NCBI GenBank assembly: GCA_963920665.1
Contig: OY987267.1
Coordinates: forward strand, 8,990,001-9,054,000
DNA length: 64,000 nt
Direction: 5' to 3'
Source: Straminergon stramineum
Taxonomy: Eukaryota > Streptophyta > Bryopsida > Hypnales > Calliergonaceae
The translations under genes were made by a program, and so were the position numbers. Numbering within the stretch: the first letter of the stretch is position 1; every line of letters starts with the position of its first letter. The notes beneath the pieces are model-generated. The model had not been told where the DNA came from and searched no databases. It saw only the letters and a program-made list of their open reading frames with translations. This document shows, piece by piece, positions 47,094 to 60,336 of the stretch.

Positions 47094-49044
47094 GTGGTAC
47101 TGGCAGAGGCCACCGTGGCACACGTTCCAGCGGGAAAGACACGCAAGGGCAAAAATTTCAATGCCGAGGAGGAGAGAAGCTTGTGTAGGAGTTTTCTTGC
47201 TGTTTCGCAGGACCCAATTTGTGGCAATGGTCAACGCAATTCTACATTTTGGGATCGCATCACTGCTCATTTCAATCAGAGCAAACCACGCTCAAATCTT
47301 GTGCGACTAGCTAGGTCGCTAGAGACAAAATGGGGTCACATTAAGCATGACGTGGGCAAATTTTGTGGGGGCGTACAAGCAAGTGTTTGATTGTAGAGAG
47401 TCCGGCATGTCCCTTGACGATGTAGTTGAGAAAACGCTCCAATTTTATCGAGATAGGCATCCCAAGTAGCAAGCTTTTGTTTATTTGCATTGTTGGCAGG
47501 TTTTGAAGGATGTACTGAGGTGGTGGGATTCGCCAGTGGACGTGCAACGGCGATCAGCTGCCGTGGACCTCAACCCGAGAGGTGTAGGCATGGGCAAGCG
47601 CAAGTCGCCTTCGACAATTGCCCCGGAGATTGCCATGGACGACGAAGGTAGTGCTTCAGAGGAGGAGGTCGCAGTGATAAGTCCTACAGGGTTTCCCCCT
47701 AGACCCACCAGGCCGCAGGGTTCGAAGGCAACAAAGGCGGATGTAGTGGCGCAGAAGAAGCGGGAGTGGATTCTTCATTCCCAAGCGCGCGCTACAGAGA
47801 CCATGGCTGAAGGAGCCTCCGCAAGGCCAATGCCATCCAGGACCAATGTGCAATGTCCCTCTTCACCATGCCGTTGGAAGAGGGCATGATAGAGGAGGCA
47901 AAAAAATACTTCACACTCTATCGCTAGGAGGAGATTCACCGATTGGAGCGGCACATGCAGCGGGAGCGGCGTCAAGCGGAGCTGGAGGAAATTGACCACG
48001 CCAAGCTACTGAAGGAGCGCAACTTGGATGAGCCCCCTGCAAGGAATCGCATCGCAGCCCCTGTGGTGCCCATGGTTATGCCTGCACCACCATCGGCACC
48101 TCATCGACCATTCCAGAATCTGCCGCTGCAGGTGCGAGGGACATTCCTCACGAATTCACAGGTAAATGCCTAAACCCTGGGGTTCAGATTGTTGGGATTA
48201 GGGGGTGGGTTAGGGGATTGCTGAAATTGTTGGGATTGTTGGGATTGCTGTGAATGCTGGGATTGTTGGGATTGCTGAAATTGCTTAAATTGTTGGGATT
48301 GTTGGGATTGCTAAAATTGCTGAAATTGCTGGGATTGTTGGGATTGCTGTGAATGCTGGGATTGTTGGGATTGCTGAAATTGCTGAAATTGTTGGGATTG
48401 TTGGGATTGTTGTGAATGCTGGGATTGGTGGGATTGGTGGGATTGCTGAAATTGCTGAAATTGCTGGGATTGTTGGGATTGTTGTGAATGTTGGGATTGC
48501 TGAAATTGTTGGGATTGTTGGGATTGCTATGAATGCTGGGATTGCTGAAATTGCTGAAATTGTTGGGATTGCTGAAATTGCTGAAATTGGTGGGATTGGT
48601 GGGATTGCTGTGAATGCTAGGATTTCTGGGATTGCTGAAATTGCTGGGGTTGCTGTGAATGCTGGGATTGTTGGGATTGTTGGGATTGCTGTGAATGCTA
48701 GGATTAGGGGTTTAGGGTGGATTTCTGGAATGGCTGTCGGTTGAATGTGGTTGCAGGGTTGTGGATGGGTGGGTGGATTGCTGAAATGGCTGTGGGTTGA
48801 ATGTGGCTGCAGTTGAAGTTGAATTGCTGTGGCTGAAGGGTTGAAGTGCTGGGATTAGGGTGATGGGTTGAAGTTGAATGTGGGTTGAGTAATGGATTGA
48901 TGGGTTGAATGTGCAAGAGACCAAGAGGACTCAAACTGGGAGGACACGGAGGCTATCCCGGACACCCAACCAATTGCCGGGGAGTCACAACCCGATCCGA
49001 GTTTTGGAGGCAGCCAAGACGCAAGACTCGCAGGTCCAAGTTAG
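47094..49044 (+). pseudogene. Harbinger Myb/SANT-like accessory protein, degenerate
   Basis: Encodes the DNA-binding partner that, in this superfamily, helps the transposase reach the nucleus and bind transposon ends. The start holds the typical KGKNFNAEEERSLCRSFL and FWDRITAHFNQSKP blocks. The frame then shifts in a G run near 47366-47371, after which the expected YKQVFDCRESGMSLDD block continues. A TAG at 47467-47469 precedes the HCWQVLKD block. A second shift lies near 47810-47835 and a second TAG at 47925-47927. A donor CACAG/GTAAATG after 48162 and an acceptor-like GCAAG near 48916 would join to an acidic C-terminal exon ending at 49044; the intron contains a minisatellite. No ATG is obvious at the start. 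Not functional as written. Confidence 0.8.
48216..48712 (+). repeat. 9-bp minisatellite in the Harbinger ORF2 intron
   Basis: About 50 imperfect copies of GGGATTGYT/GAAATTGCT/GTGAATGCT. Because the period is a multiple of three it yields a long repetitive Gly-Ile-Ala frame that is not a gene. A less regular GGTTGAATGTGG-rich tract follows to about 48905. Confidence 0.9.
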
Positions 49045-49304
49045 TGTAGGAATTTTAGAGCAGGTTTAAGTGTAGAAGTGCCACAACCTGAATATGTGTG
49101 CTCTGCGCCTAGTGCATTTGGACATACAAATGTTATGTTTGGTTTGCATAGTGCAGGCTTAAGTCCAATTCAAGGTGCCTTTATTGAGAATCACATGATT
49201 GGTTACAGAAATGGGGGCCCTGGTCTTAACCTCAATGCCCAATTCTATTGACAATAAAGAGTCTCCTATTCTTTGAATCTAAACTTGCAGCCCTCCTTGT
49301 AAAA

Positions 49305-50609
49305 CTACATCTGCAACCCTCCTTTCACCCTCCACAAGTGTTCCATGAGATCGTTGCGCAAAGCAAAGTGTGCCTCAACATTCTCAAGGTCCCTAGTGCC
49401 TGATTGTAACTCTCTAAATGATAGCGGATGCCTCACACGCTCAACTGGAAGACCCCAATCTGCAAACTGCTCTAGTGACAATCCTTACTCATCTTCTATG
49501 ATCATGTTGTGCAAGATTATACATGCCAACATAATGTCTTCAATTGTGCCAAGATCCCATTGCCGGACTGGGTTTTTTAGAATCTCAAACCTCGCTTGCA
49601 ATACTCCAAAGGCACGCTCAACATCCTTTCGGGTAGATTCTTGGCACTTAGTGTAGTGCTCTTTCATCTCTCCAATTGGCTCATGGATAGGTTGCATGAA
49701 GCACGCCCACGGCGGGTAAATACCATCTGTAAGAAGGTAGAATCGAGGATAGACATGTCCATTTACATGGAAGCTGAGATCACGGCCTTCTCCTCGAAGC
49801 ATGTTGGAAACAAGTGGTGATCTATCTAGAACATTGATATCATTATTTCCCCCGGGGAGTCCAAAGAATGCATGCCATATCCACAAGCTTTGATCCACTA
49901 TGGCCTCGAGGATAATAGAGCGGTTCTTGTCCTTGTCCTGGAATTGTCCTTGCCACACAACCGGGCAATTCTTCCAAATCCAATGCATACAGTCAGTACT
50001 GCCAAACATCCCAGGGAAGCCTTGGGCTTCATTGATGGCCATTTGGTGCTCAAAATCTTGACATGTGGGTTGCCTCAAGTAAGTGGACTCAAAACATCCC
50101 TGCACTGCCTTTACAAACCGTTTCATGCTCTCAGAGGCTGTAGACTCCCCCAATCTACAATACTCATCGCACGCCTTTGCAGGCAATCCATACGCAAGCA
50201 TCCTAATTGTTGCGGTGCATTTTTGCAATGTGCTCAAACCCATCCTACCAACTGCATCAACACCTTGGACAAACCATGGATCAAATGTCACCACTGCATC
50301 CATAATGGAAACGAACAATTCCCTTCTCATTCTAAATCTCCTACAGAATTTAACAGGACCATATGTGGGATTCTCTGCAAAGGAATCCTTATACAAGAGG
50401 AGATGGTATGCTTCCCTATCACGAAAAATGTTTTGCCTCCCAATTGTACTCCCACCAGGCTTCCGTCTCACCCACGCCTCACCTTCCACCTCATCCACAA
50501 CTGCTCCAACCATAGCTGAGAAAAATCCCTCCTCATACTCCTCTTCATCTTCATCACTTTGTAATGCCCTGTCAATAGACGCCTGGACCTCCTTCCTCCA
50601 TGCCTCCAT
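49305..50609 (-). pseudogene. PIF/Harbinger DDE transposase with one premature stop
   Basis: From the first ATG at 50609 the frame is open for 374 codons to TAA (49485-49487). The same frame then reads 59 further codons to TAG at 49305-49307. That extension (FRELQSGTRDLENVEAH, LRNDLMEHLW) looks like the normal family C-terminus, so the TAA is probably a nonsense mutation. DD35E triad visible: Asp206 in STDCMHW, Asp295 in LLTDGIYPPW and Glu331 in RKDVERAFGVLQ. GLPGGNNDINVLDRSP and ACIILHNMIIEDE are also family hallmarks. The catalytic core is complete and unshifted; whether the truncated protein still works is unknown. It is convergent with the Myb-like ORF, as usual for plant PIF elements. 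Confidence 0.9.
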
Positions 50610-50941
50610 ACCCACTACTGTGAGAATCACAACTATAACGCAAAGGGAACCACCTATGAAAGAAAAAAATAACTTGGAGGAAGTGTCTGCTCCTCCTCAC
50701 GCTCCTGGAGCTCGGCAGACTACCCTAATCGGTGGCTTGCCCAGTCATCAGGTCCCGCGAGCCACCTAGCTGCTCGCAAGATACAAGTCTGCCCGCGTGG
50801 CACCTGAATCTCGATGCCGGGACCAGTTGGCGGGCGTCGCACTGGACCCCCCTCCCGCCTCTTCCACCCGCTGGTTCGCAGGGCTCCTTGCAAACACCAC
50901 TGCCGGGAGCGTTTACAGTGTGTGGACTGAGGATGCTCTTA

Positions 50942-52734
50942 GATAACCTTTGAAAGCTGGGAAGTTTAGAAAACGTGTAGGACACAATGATAAGTTCTAC
51001 TCTTGAATCCAGAATGTCAGAGTGTAATTTGGATTCATTCCTTCACTTCTTTTGCAATCCCATCATTACAATGGACCTATAAACACAAATCTTGGACAAA
51101 GAGAGACTGTTTTGATGCCCTGAGAAAACATTGGCCAAGAACTACAACAACCATTCAAAATACTGGATGTAAAACCTTATTTCTCCCAACACATATCCAC
51201 TGCAAATGGAGAATAAAACACTGGACAAAGATTGTAGGCATAGACTGTCACAATCTCAAAACTTACAAGGTGTAGAAATTATCTCTCCTTTCAATTCTTC
51301 CATGACTTCAAACCCTAAAACTCACGCTACCATTCAAATAGTATCACAAGTACACAATCAAAGAATCTTCGTGTTGGAGTTCCACGCTACAAACATGAAA
51401 ATTCGATAAACCCTAAACCCTAATTTATTGAACCTCTTGATATGGACAATAAGTTCTTGACTAAGTTCGAAGTGTAGGAATCAAGTTCAATTTCAGATTA
51501 TTGACAAGTATATCAAGTGCTATGTTTTTTTAATTCAGGAAGGACTCAAAGTGGTTGATGGATGACTTTTAAAAATCAAAGATTGCATCTATTGGTCCCA
51601 AAATTGGATCAATTTTGGCAAAGTACCATGGTGATAGAGTGAATCCTAAGAAGTTGGGCCTATTATGACTTTCACATACTTCACAGTTGCTTTGGATGTT
51701 CCCATTTTGCAAATATATTTGATGGAAACTTTTTATTTTTGTTTTTTGGATATGTAATTACATCTCTTCTATATGCCATAAAAATTTCTAATTTTTTGGG
51801 TGGAAATTTAAAATTACTATGAATTTTTACTAAAGTTAAAAAAAAATTCATATTAAATACAAAATATGCTTATATTATCAAACAGTTTTCTCTATATGTG
51901 AATATTATAGTATAGAAAATCATGGTGAAAATTTACCTTGTCATTCTAAAATTAGGATACAAACACTCCATTTTAATAGGCCAAAAATTCAAATTGCAAC
52001 AACATATTCAATTTTAAGAATTTTTTATTTATCAAATTGAAGTAAAAATTATGCTTCATAGGATTCAATTTAGTCTATGGAATCAAATTTTAAAAATAGG
52101 TCATTTTTATGGGTAAAATGTAGATAAGGAAAAAAGACTATAAGTTGTCAAAATACATTACACAGTGATTTGTCCTTTTTTTGAAGTAGGATAGTCAAAA
52201 AATGTGACTGAGAGGACATATCAAATACCATTTGTTGAAATGAAACAAAACAACTCTTCAAAAAACAATTGGATGGAAAAACATTTTTACCCATCCTAAA
52301 GGGACTTGAAATCATCCAAAGGTTACAAAACATCCTCATAGATGTTTTTGGATTGAAAAATACATTAGTTGCTAATTTTTAACCCTAAACAACCAAAGAC
52401 CATGATTGTTGTGACACTTCAAAATCCTCCATTTAATGTCCTCCATTTTAGCACTATTTATGAGTGAATTTTTATTTTTATTTTTTCCTAAGAAGAAATC
52501 AAATTTTTTTGTGAAAATTTCAAATTACTAAGAAGTTTTGAAGAAAAATGAAGAAAATTTGTAACAAATAAAATGTATTTAAACATTATTGTAAAATTTC
52601 AAATAAGAAGTACCTTACATAATATATATTATTATATTTCCTTTGTCCCAAATTAAGTGTCCCATTGCAAGAAAGTCCATATGATTTAAGAAAAACACTC
52701 TAATTTTGAACATTTAGGGAGGTAGGATTTAAGA
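50942..52734. other. Duplicated non-coding region right of Harbinger
   Basis: Counterpart of 5549-7341, including the telo-box AAACCCTAAACCCTAA (51408-51423). No supported gene. Confidence 0.55.
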
Positions 52735-53311
52735 TTAACCCCTAAAAGACCAAATGACCGTTGAACATACGAAGCTAATCTCAGATGGGTGCATATGAAG
52801 TCATTTTATAATGGATGTTCTTCTAATTTTGATGCAAGGTGTGAACATATACCCCCTAAGTAGGAATGTAATTTTTTTTTTGATCAAGTTCCTAGATCAA
52901 AAGTTATGCTACCATAAACTTTTCAGGCAACTTGGGTAGCATGTGCAAAACACCTCTTCTACTTTTGAAATTAGGTAGGTATGTAATTTAAATGATACAA
53001 GATCCAAATGGAAAAAAAAATAACCATATGTAGTGTGAAAATCTCACTTTAGGGGGAGTTAAAGGTTGTTGACCTTGTTGGGCAAGGTTGAAAAAAACTT
53101 TTTCTCCTAACTTCAAATGTTATAATCTTTCAATCCGTATAGTCAAAGTTTCTGAAATTTTTTCCACACATTTCAATAGTAGTCTAGTACAAATTTGTAT
53201 GGTTGAATTTTGAAAAAAAACTTTTTTCTCGCCCTTTTTTCTCGTTGCCCTCAAAAGTGGCAGTTTTTTGCAATTTCCACCTAAAATGAGCCTCGATCCT
53301 TTAGGGGTTAA
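52735..53311 (+). mobile_element. TTAA-flanked element, type A (unit 2 copy)
   Basis: Counterpart of 7342-7921 with the same termini; again shares its right TTAA with a type C element. Confidence 0.8.
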
Positions 53312-54235
53312 CCCCTAAAAGACCATTTGTTTCCTTGGGGGATAATTTCGATCCGGGCAAGTTCCTATTGTCTCAATTTTTAGTAGAATTTTTTGGAATT
53401 TTTTGAGTTTGTGTATTTTCGCAAGAGCTTTGTGAAAATATATTTTTTATTTTAATCAATGCCCACAAACAAAAGTTATGGCATAATAAGCAAAAATGGA
53501 GTCCGGAGGGCAGCACAAAAAAAATCACAGAAAGTCAATATAATTTCTTTATCAAATTTTTTTCTCAAAGATTCTATTTTTGTCTACATGTGAAGCTTTG
53601 TTTCATTCAATTTACACTAATAATGAGAAAGTTATGGACAATCTTAGTTTTTCGGGCAATCTTAGCATCTTCTTGAAAAAATAACTTGTGGAATTCTTTC
53701 TTGAATGCAATTTTTAGAATTTAAAAAAAAATGCTAGACTTGGTTAGATTCTCTTGCTAGAATAATCTCATCATTGGGATTATTGTGATTCAATTCCATC
53801 TAAAAACTATTAACAATTTAGTTTTTTCTTCAATCTTGAACCCACCTCTTGTTAACAAATTTTTAAAGAGTGAAAATTAAGTGCTTTTTTTCCAAATTTT
53901 TTTTGTAGATTTTCAACTCAACTAATTAACATAAATAAGTAGAAAACCAAAATCCCTAGTGCAAAAAATTTGAACAAAAAAGATTCAAAGCCAAAAGCCT
54001 AGTCAAGCAAGGTACAAAACAACTTGTTTCCTTCACTTTAAATGCATATATCTTGCAATCTGCATGGTCAAAGTTTTTGAAATTGCTTCCATATATTCAT
54101 ATACTAGTCCAATATTAGATCTTACGGTTGGATATGCAAAAAAGAACAATTGTAATGTTCTTTTCTCTTTGCAGTAGAAATGACAATTTTGAATGTTTTT
54201 TGATACAAAAATCACCTTGGTCATTTAGGGGTTAA
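53308..54235 (+). mobile_element. TTAA-flanked element, type C (unit 2 copy)
   Basis: Counterpart of 7918-8841, ending GGTCATTTAGGGGTTAA. Confidence 0.82.
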
Positions 54236-57200
54236 GGGTTTGGGGATCAGAATTCAAGGTTGAGAATTTTGTTTCCTTGAATTACAATTTTCTTTTAATT
54301 ATTGAAACAACATAACTTTAGAGAATGAGAAGAATGCTTGAAAATTTATAACTATCAAGAGAAAGATCTAGTGAAGTGTATTGTAGAACTATGAAGGGAA
54401 AGACCTACTCGCCCCACTTGAATGCATACATTATTCAATGTGCTCGTAAGGCTATGCAAAGTAGAATGAACATTGAATTTCAGTCAAAAAAACTTTGTGT
54501 TTAATTAGATACTTAATTTAGGACGGAGGGAGCACTATAAAGTATATTTTTATATCACTACACATTCAAAATTGCAATCATAGATCATCTACTTCAAGCT
54601 TCAATAAATTCTCATTTTCATCAATTTCTTTGAAAATTTACAATTTGAGTAGAAACTATACTTCAAAAACTTTTATTTGTTACTTTCACTCATAAGTGCC
54701 ATAAATAAATCTTTTAGAATATGAAATTCAAGTTTCAAGGAAAGAGTCCTCAAAATATTGAAGTATAATAAACAGGTAAAACTATAATGTCGTTTTTTTG
54801 ATAAACTATCCCATATAAAATAAATCAACAAATTCACTACTTTAAAATTATTTAAAATTTTAGTTTTGAAAGCATATATACTTTAATCACACTCCATTTT
54901 ACAAGTTAGTGAAACTAATTTCCTTCATTCCATTTGTTGCCATCAACTATAGTAGTTCACCTATCTATATTTTTATATAGGTTTCAATTTTCAATTGTTG
55001 GAGATTTTCATTTCCTACTACATTCTAAATAATCATGCAAATTTGTTGAATCAGTTAATTAAACATCACATTTAGATTACCCAAGGTTGAGGAGGGGGGA
55101 CTTATTTTCTCAAAGTTGAAATTGCAATACAAACCTCAAAATCAAAGTTAGTGAAGTCTATGTGTCATGTCTTTTGGGTGGATAGTGAGTCAGAGGTGTC
55201 CACCCTAAAGACAAACCTCATTATTATTTAAATTCAATTTAGTTACCCCTCTTACCACTCCCTTTTAAAAAAAATTACTGTGTAATTAAGTTCATTTCAG
55301 TTCAAATTCGTTCCCCCCTCCCCACCTCTTTATAATTTTTACATGCCATACATGCATTCAATATGGGTTATCTCCCAAAATATTTGTAACATATTTGTAT
55401 ACGTATATGTAATCTATATATATCGTATCCTTACTATGTACCATATCTATATGTGTATCTGAAATCTATACATATCATATCCATATTATGTACTATATCT
55501 ATACTGTATCTATATTTGTATCATATCTAATATTATATTCTGTATTCTATATTTAGACGTCTCAAATCATATCTTAAAAATCAATGGCTTGTGATTATTT
55601 GAGCAATTGGCGACATTCAAGAGGAGGAGCATTTAAAAAAAATGGATGGCCTGTGATTTTTGGCATTGGAAGGGGGGTAAATAATACAAACACCAGGAGG
55701 TGTCTTGTCTTTTGGGTGGATAGTGAATCATGCTTACTACAAATTATAAAGAGGTATTGTCAAAGTTCTTAAAGATTTTATACTTACAAAAGCGTAGTAC
55801 TTTTGGAACTTTTTTGCTTGGTTGAATTAGACTCCAACATCAAATTGAATTAAATGAATGCAAGTAGAGCCTATACAATAGGATACCATTGTGAGCAACA
55901 AGAAATGGATCCATTACACTCGTACTTTCAATCCAAAGCAAATATTTTTTAATAATTGAAATTTATGGCACAATAGCATGAGTAGTGGCCATAATCAAAG
56001 TTGAGTGGCAACAATGAAGTGAGTTTGTGCTTGAGATAGTGTTTCGGAAAAATTGGCAAGTAGTTCAAAGTCAAATGGTGGAATTAGAAAAAAAAATTGC
56101 AATTTAAAAATATTGGCCTAAAATTGGTGAAAAAAGTCTATTCAATTTTTATTTGAAGTAAAAAATAGAGAAAATAACTAGACTTAATACTTGAAAAAAT
56201 AGTTCAATATGAGAATTAAAAGAAAATAGTTGGTAAAACTCCAAAAATATCCTGAACATTGGCTTGAGCTAATAGCTATAGGAACTTCTATCTTATAGGT
56301 GAAAAAAGGACAATAAAACTATTTTAGGATATTGATGTTTTTTTATTATGAAAATTATTAAGAAGAACCATCATCGATTTTAGTGAGTATTGTGATTGTT
56401 ATGGATGCACATTATTTTGGTTGAAGGGGGTCTAGTGACTTGTGGGCCATTTACCTCCTAGTCTTCAAAATTCATAACTAATTCAAACTTTGTCCAAAAA
56501 ATAATGATTTCAATTGCTATCACTTGTCTAAAAATAGATGAAAAACTCTTTTTATCATGTGTGAGCAAGTGCCAAACATTTTGCCTATAAAGGAGTCACT
56601 TACCTTGACTTCATTTGTCAAGGTTTTGATGAAGACATTCGCTCAATAAGCAAAATGCATCACTCATGACTTAAATTTGTAAATTTTTTGGAGAAAAATG
56701 TTGTAATATTTTGAGAAATATCCTCTAGTTTGAATGAATGAAATCACCAAGAATCCCCTCAACAAACTAAAAAATAGAATATCATCGTGTCTAGATGAAT
56801 GCACATAAACTAGATGAATAAATGATGTTTCAATGAAAGACTAATTCTCTTTGGATGTAACTCTAATAGTTTCATGACTCCATTCAAGTTTGGTATTCAA
56901 ATTACACTATTTGGAAACTTGAAAATAAAATCCTTGATTAAACCTAAAAAGTCAAAACCAAAATTTTGTTGGTGTAAATTGGTATGTACACCAACAACTA
57001 GCTTACAATGTCCAATGCGAAGACTACGTTTCAATTTGTTTTTTCATTTTTATGAAGTGCCAAAGTGGAAATATAAAATGTTATTTCGGTGCTCCAAATT
57101 TCATCCACATATTGAATATAAAATATCACACTATCACATTTCACATGTCCATAATTATTTTTTCATCCACAATTTAGTGATTTTATCCAAGTTTTTTTTA

Positions 57201-57793
57201 ATTTGAAGATTTATGGCGAAAACCTTTTGGTTGCCATTTTCTAGGCAAAATTATTTTTTTCTAGTGCAATCTAGCACTACAATTGAAAAAAAGTCCTCCT
57301 ACATTTAGACCAAAAAAAGTCAACCAAAACCTAGATATTGATTACACAAGATGTACACAATCCAAACATGAGAGTCTAGGATAGCCAAGCATTGAATATT
57401 GATACACCTTGAGACAATACTTGAAAATTCATAACTTATTCCTATGGTGTGCAAAAAACACATGCTAAAGTGTATTGGAATCTTCTTACACTTGCCCATA
57501 ATATCTAATAATCATCATTTATGTTTCCTAGCAGTTGCTAGGCTTAGTTTTAGTTTTAACTAGTGTGCCCTTTGTTGTTGCCATAGTCAAAATAAAAGCA
57601 AAAATATTTTTCTAATATTTTTATTCATAAAAACTTCAAAATTTAATAACTTTCACATCATAAGTCCAAACATCATGAAACAAAGCCTATGCACCCCTCC
57701 TCACGAAGGGCCTTCTAACAATATTAAGAACTCAACTTAGGGGCATGTGGTTTGGGAGATCTCAATGTACCAAGCAAAAATAAATGTCCTAAC
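54236..57793. other. Duplicated AT-rich non-coding region
   Basis: Counterpart of 8842-12385. No gene. Contains a degenerate ~60-bp tandem repeat at 55376-55560 whose sub-unit composition differs from the unit 1 tract. Confidence 0.6.
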
Positions 57794-58624
57794 TTAACCC
57801 CTAACTGTTGAGTCGACCGTATATGGTCGATTAGAAATTTCAGGCCCATTTCTATGTGGGCAATTAAATTCATGTGACCAGTTCAAAAAAAAATTTGAGC
57901 AGTTTTGAGGGTTAACTATGAAAAACTTACATTTTTCTTTGAGAAAGGTACATATTCAATTATTGAGAGGTCTTCAAAGGTATATGTGTACTAAAAGTGT
58001 AGTGTAAAACTTGCTAATTTTACTTCATTTCCTGGCTTTATGCAAAGCTTGGTAATTTCATTTGATTTGAGATCTAAGAAATTGTACTTATCCATTTGCT
58101 TTGAGAATGGTCCCAATGAAAAGTTTAAAGTTCTTTCATGATTTTCACCATTGAAAATTTCAACATGCAAGTGTTTATTTGAAGCTATTTGCAATTTCTA
58201 CTTATAAACAAAAATTACATTTCAACAATTGTAAGGTGGATTGTGTAATGAGTTTGATCACTTTGATGTCTTTTCATGTGAAATTAAGTTATTTGGAAGT
58301 GTATTTTAGTGTGCTAACTCTCTTTGAAGTTGGTCATGTTACCTCCAATCCCAAAAAACATATATATGCAAATTTTTGAAACATTGTGGACAAAGACAAT
58401 ATACTACAAATAGAAAATGTATATTTTCCTTGGTATAATCTTACAACTCCTAGGACATTTCACACTCAAAATTGGTGTGCATACTAATAAACAAGCTCTA
58501 TTAACATCTATATGGTTAGATTTGGATAAAACAAACAATTTACTTCATTGAGGATAACTACAAGCCAATGCTATTTTTTCATAGTCAAAATACACTTGAA
58601 AAGACTTGGGCATTTACGGGTTAA
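57794..58624 (+). mobile_element. TTAA-flanked element, type D, full length
   Basis: 831 bp, from TTAACCCCTAACTGTTG to GGGCATTTACGGGTTAA, with GACCGTATATGGTCGATTAG near the left end. Full-length counterpart of the deleted copy at 12386-13007. Confidence 0.8.
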
Positions 58625-59012
58625 GGTATGGGATTGGTGCGCATACTATGGTTATTAGCAACACTGCGGAATGTCCTCAATAATCCAACATTGAATTCAA
58701 CACTGGGATTGCATTCTTTGTAGCGTAGAAATCTTCAGGTTGCTACTAGTTTAGCCACAACTGTGAACTCTAGCCGCACGTAACGAAACTTCTAATATAA
58801 CAAGTGCCCAAATCCTTCCCAATTGAAAGCAAACATGATTAGATTCTGCATATTTGGCTTCCATTATTGACGGAGTGATCATCAAACGTTGATTTCGAGA
58901 GCTACAGTGCTGTTCGTAACGTGTTCTGTGAAACCTTCGCAGTCAGTTTTTGCTACAGAACTGTCTTGTAATCAACCTCATTTTACAATGGAAAAATATC
59001 ATTTCGGGAGTA

Positions 59013-59400
59013 CAAGACAAGCCTCGGCGTCAATTGCTCCAAGAAGTCGGAGCCTGATGCAGCACGCCATTACCGCTGGCCAGTATTTTATTATTTTGTG
59101 ATGCCACAGTGTTTTCTTATTCGCTTTCAACGCAAGTTTTCTATTTTAAAACTCTAGAAGAATCAGCGGAGGTCCCACATTTGCAGGCGCCACTCTTGCA
59201 GCGACGCAAGACAAGGCTCGGCGTCAATTGCTCCAAGTAAGTTAGTCGGGGATTGATGCAGCACGCCATTACCGCTGGTCAGTATTCTATTATTTTGTGA
59301 TGCCACAGTGTTTTCTTATTCGCTTTCAACGCAAGTTTTCTATTTTAAAACTCTAGAAGAATCAGCGGAGGTCCCACATTTGCAGGCGCCACTGTTGCAG
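59013..59400 (+). repeat. 194-bp tandem duplication, unit 2 only
   Basis: The block starting CAAGACAAGCCTCGGCGTC at 59013 is repeated from 59207. The unit 1 equivalent (near 13400) has one copy. The second copy also carries small changes such as GTAAGTTAGTCGGGGATTG. Confidence 0.85.
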
Positions 59401-59693
59401 CGACGACCCGGAGGCCCGCCGTGATGGTAGCGCTGCCAGTGTTACCAAATATTTGGAGATTCCATTGTCGTGGATAACTTGTTTGAAAAGGCAGAGTGGA
59501 GGATATTCCTACTTTAGATGCAAAAGATCTAAGCTGACAGTGAGCTTAAGACTTATTACATCATCATGCTACCAATTTGCTGGAGCTGAACAGGTGCAGA
59601 AGACTCCATACGTGAACCCTACGCTAACTTACTTGCGATGGTGCTCGTTGTGCGCTTGCACTCAGAGTTCCTCGAGTGAGGTCGAGACAGAAA

Positions 59694-60336
59694 CATTCAC
59701 ATCTTTCGTAAGCAAAGAATATAGCAGCTTTTGGTGACATCGCGACGAGAGTTGTACGCATCAAGTCCTAGAGTTTTGGGCCTCGCTAGAACAATAGAAC
59801 TTCAGCCAGAGAGAGTGTTTCGTCTTCGGATTTTGGAGAGTTCGTGGTCTCTTAGCGTTGCTCTGTCATTCAAAGTTTCACTGGACATCGTGCTTGAGTT
59901 TCGGAACTGCGCAACGTTGAAGCTCGGTCTCTGTCAAATTCGGCGCTTGAAACTCACTAGCCGAGTTCATTACGGTTTGGTGCTTGATCTTTGTGACACA
60001 CCGACATTCACATCTTTAGTAAGCTTAGAATGACAGCTTTTGGTGCCGGTGGGGTGAGAGTTGTACGCATCAACTTCTGAAGCTTTGGGTCTCGCTGGGA
60101 GGTAGAACTGGAGCCCGAGAGAGAGCCTTTCGTCATTGGATTTTGGATTTTTGGAGGTCTCACGAGGAGGACGGGGAGGCACTGGCGTTGCTCTGGCATT
60201 GTAAGTTTCACCAATTTGACGTCGTGCTTGAGTTTCTGAACTGTGCAACATTGAATCTTGGTCTGAGTGAAACGCTGTGCTTGAAATTCACTGGGCGAGT
60301 TCATTAGGGTTTGGTGCTTGATCTTCATGAGGGGTT
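59694..60336 (+). repeat. Two-unit direct repeat upstream of the second gene copy
   Basis: Counterpart of 13883-14525, with the same two diverged units about 311 bp apart. Confidence 0.75.

Larger units (their letters stand above)
46919..50938. mobile_element. PIF/Harbinger transposon, 4020 bp, full length
   Basis: Perfect 18-bp terminal inverted repeats GAGCATCCTCAGTCCACA, flanked by TTA (46916-46918 and 50939-50941), the usual target duplication of this superfamily. It carries a plus-strand Myb/SANT-like ORF (decayed) and a convergent minus-strand DDE transposase. It is GC-richer than its surroundings and absent from the matching points of unit 1 (about 5548) and of the third copy (about 29180). 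Both coding regions carry inactivating changes, so the copy is probably not autonomous. Confidence 0.95.

Noticed and set aside
48349..48744. 131-codon Gly-Ile-Ala-rich open frame
   Set aside because: It is the translation of a 9-bp minisatellite; its openness follows from the period being a multiple of three.
49872..50769. Plus-strand frames of 215 and 228 codons
   Set aside because: They are antisense to the Harbinger transposase, whose minus-strand frame has clear family motifs.
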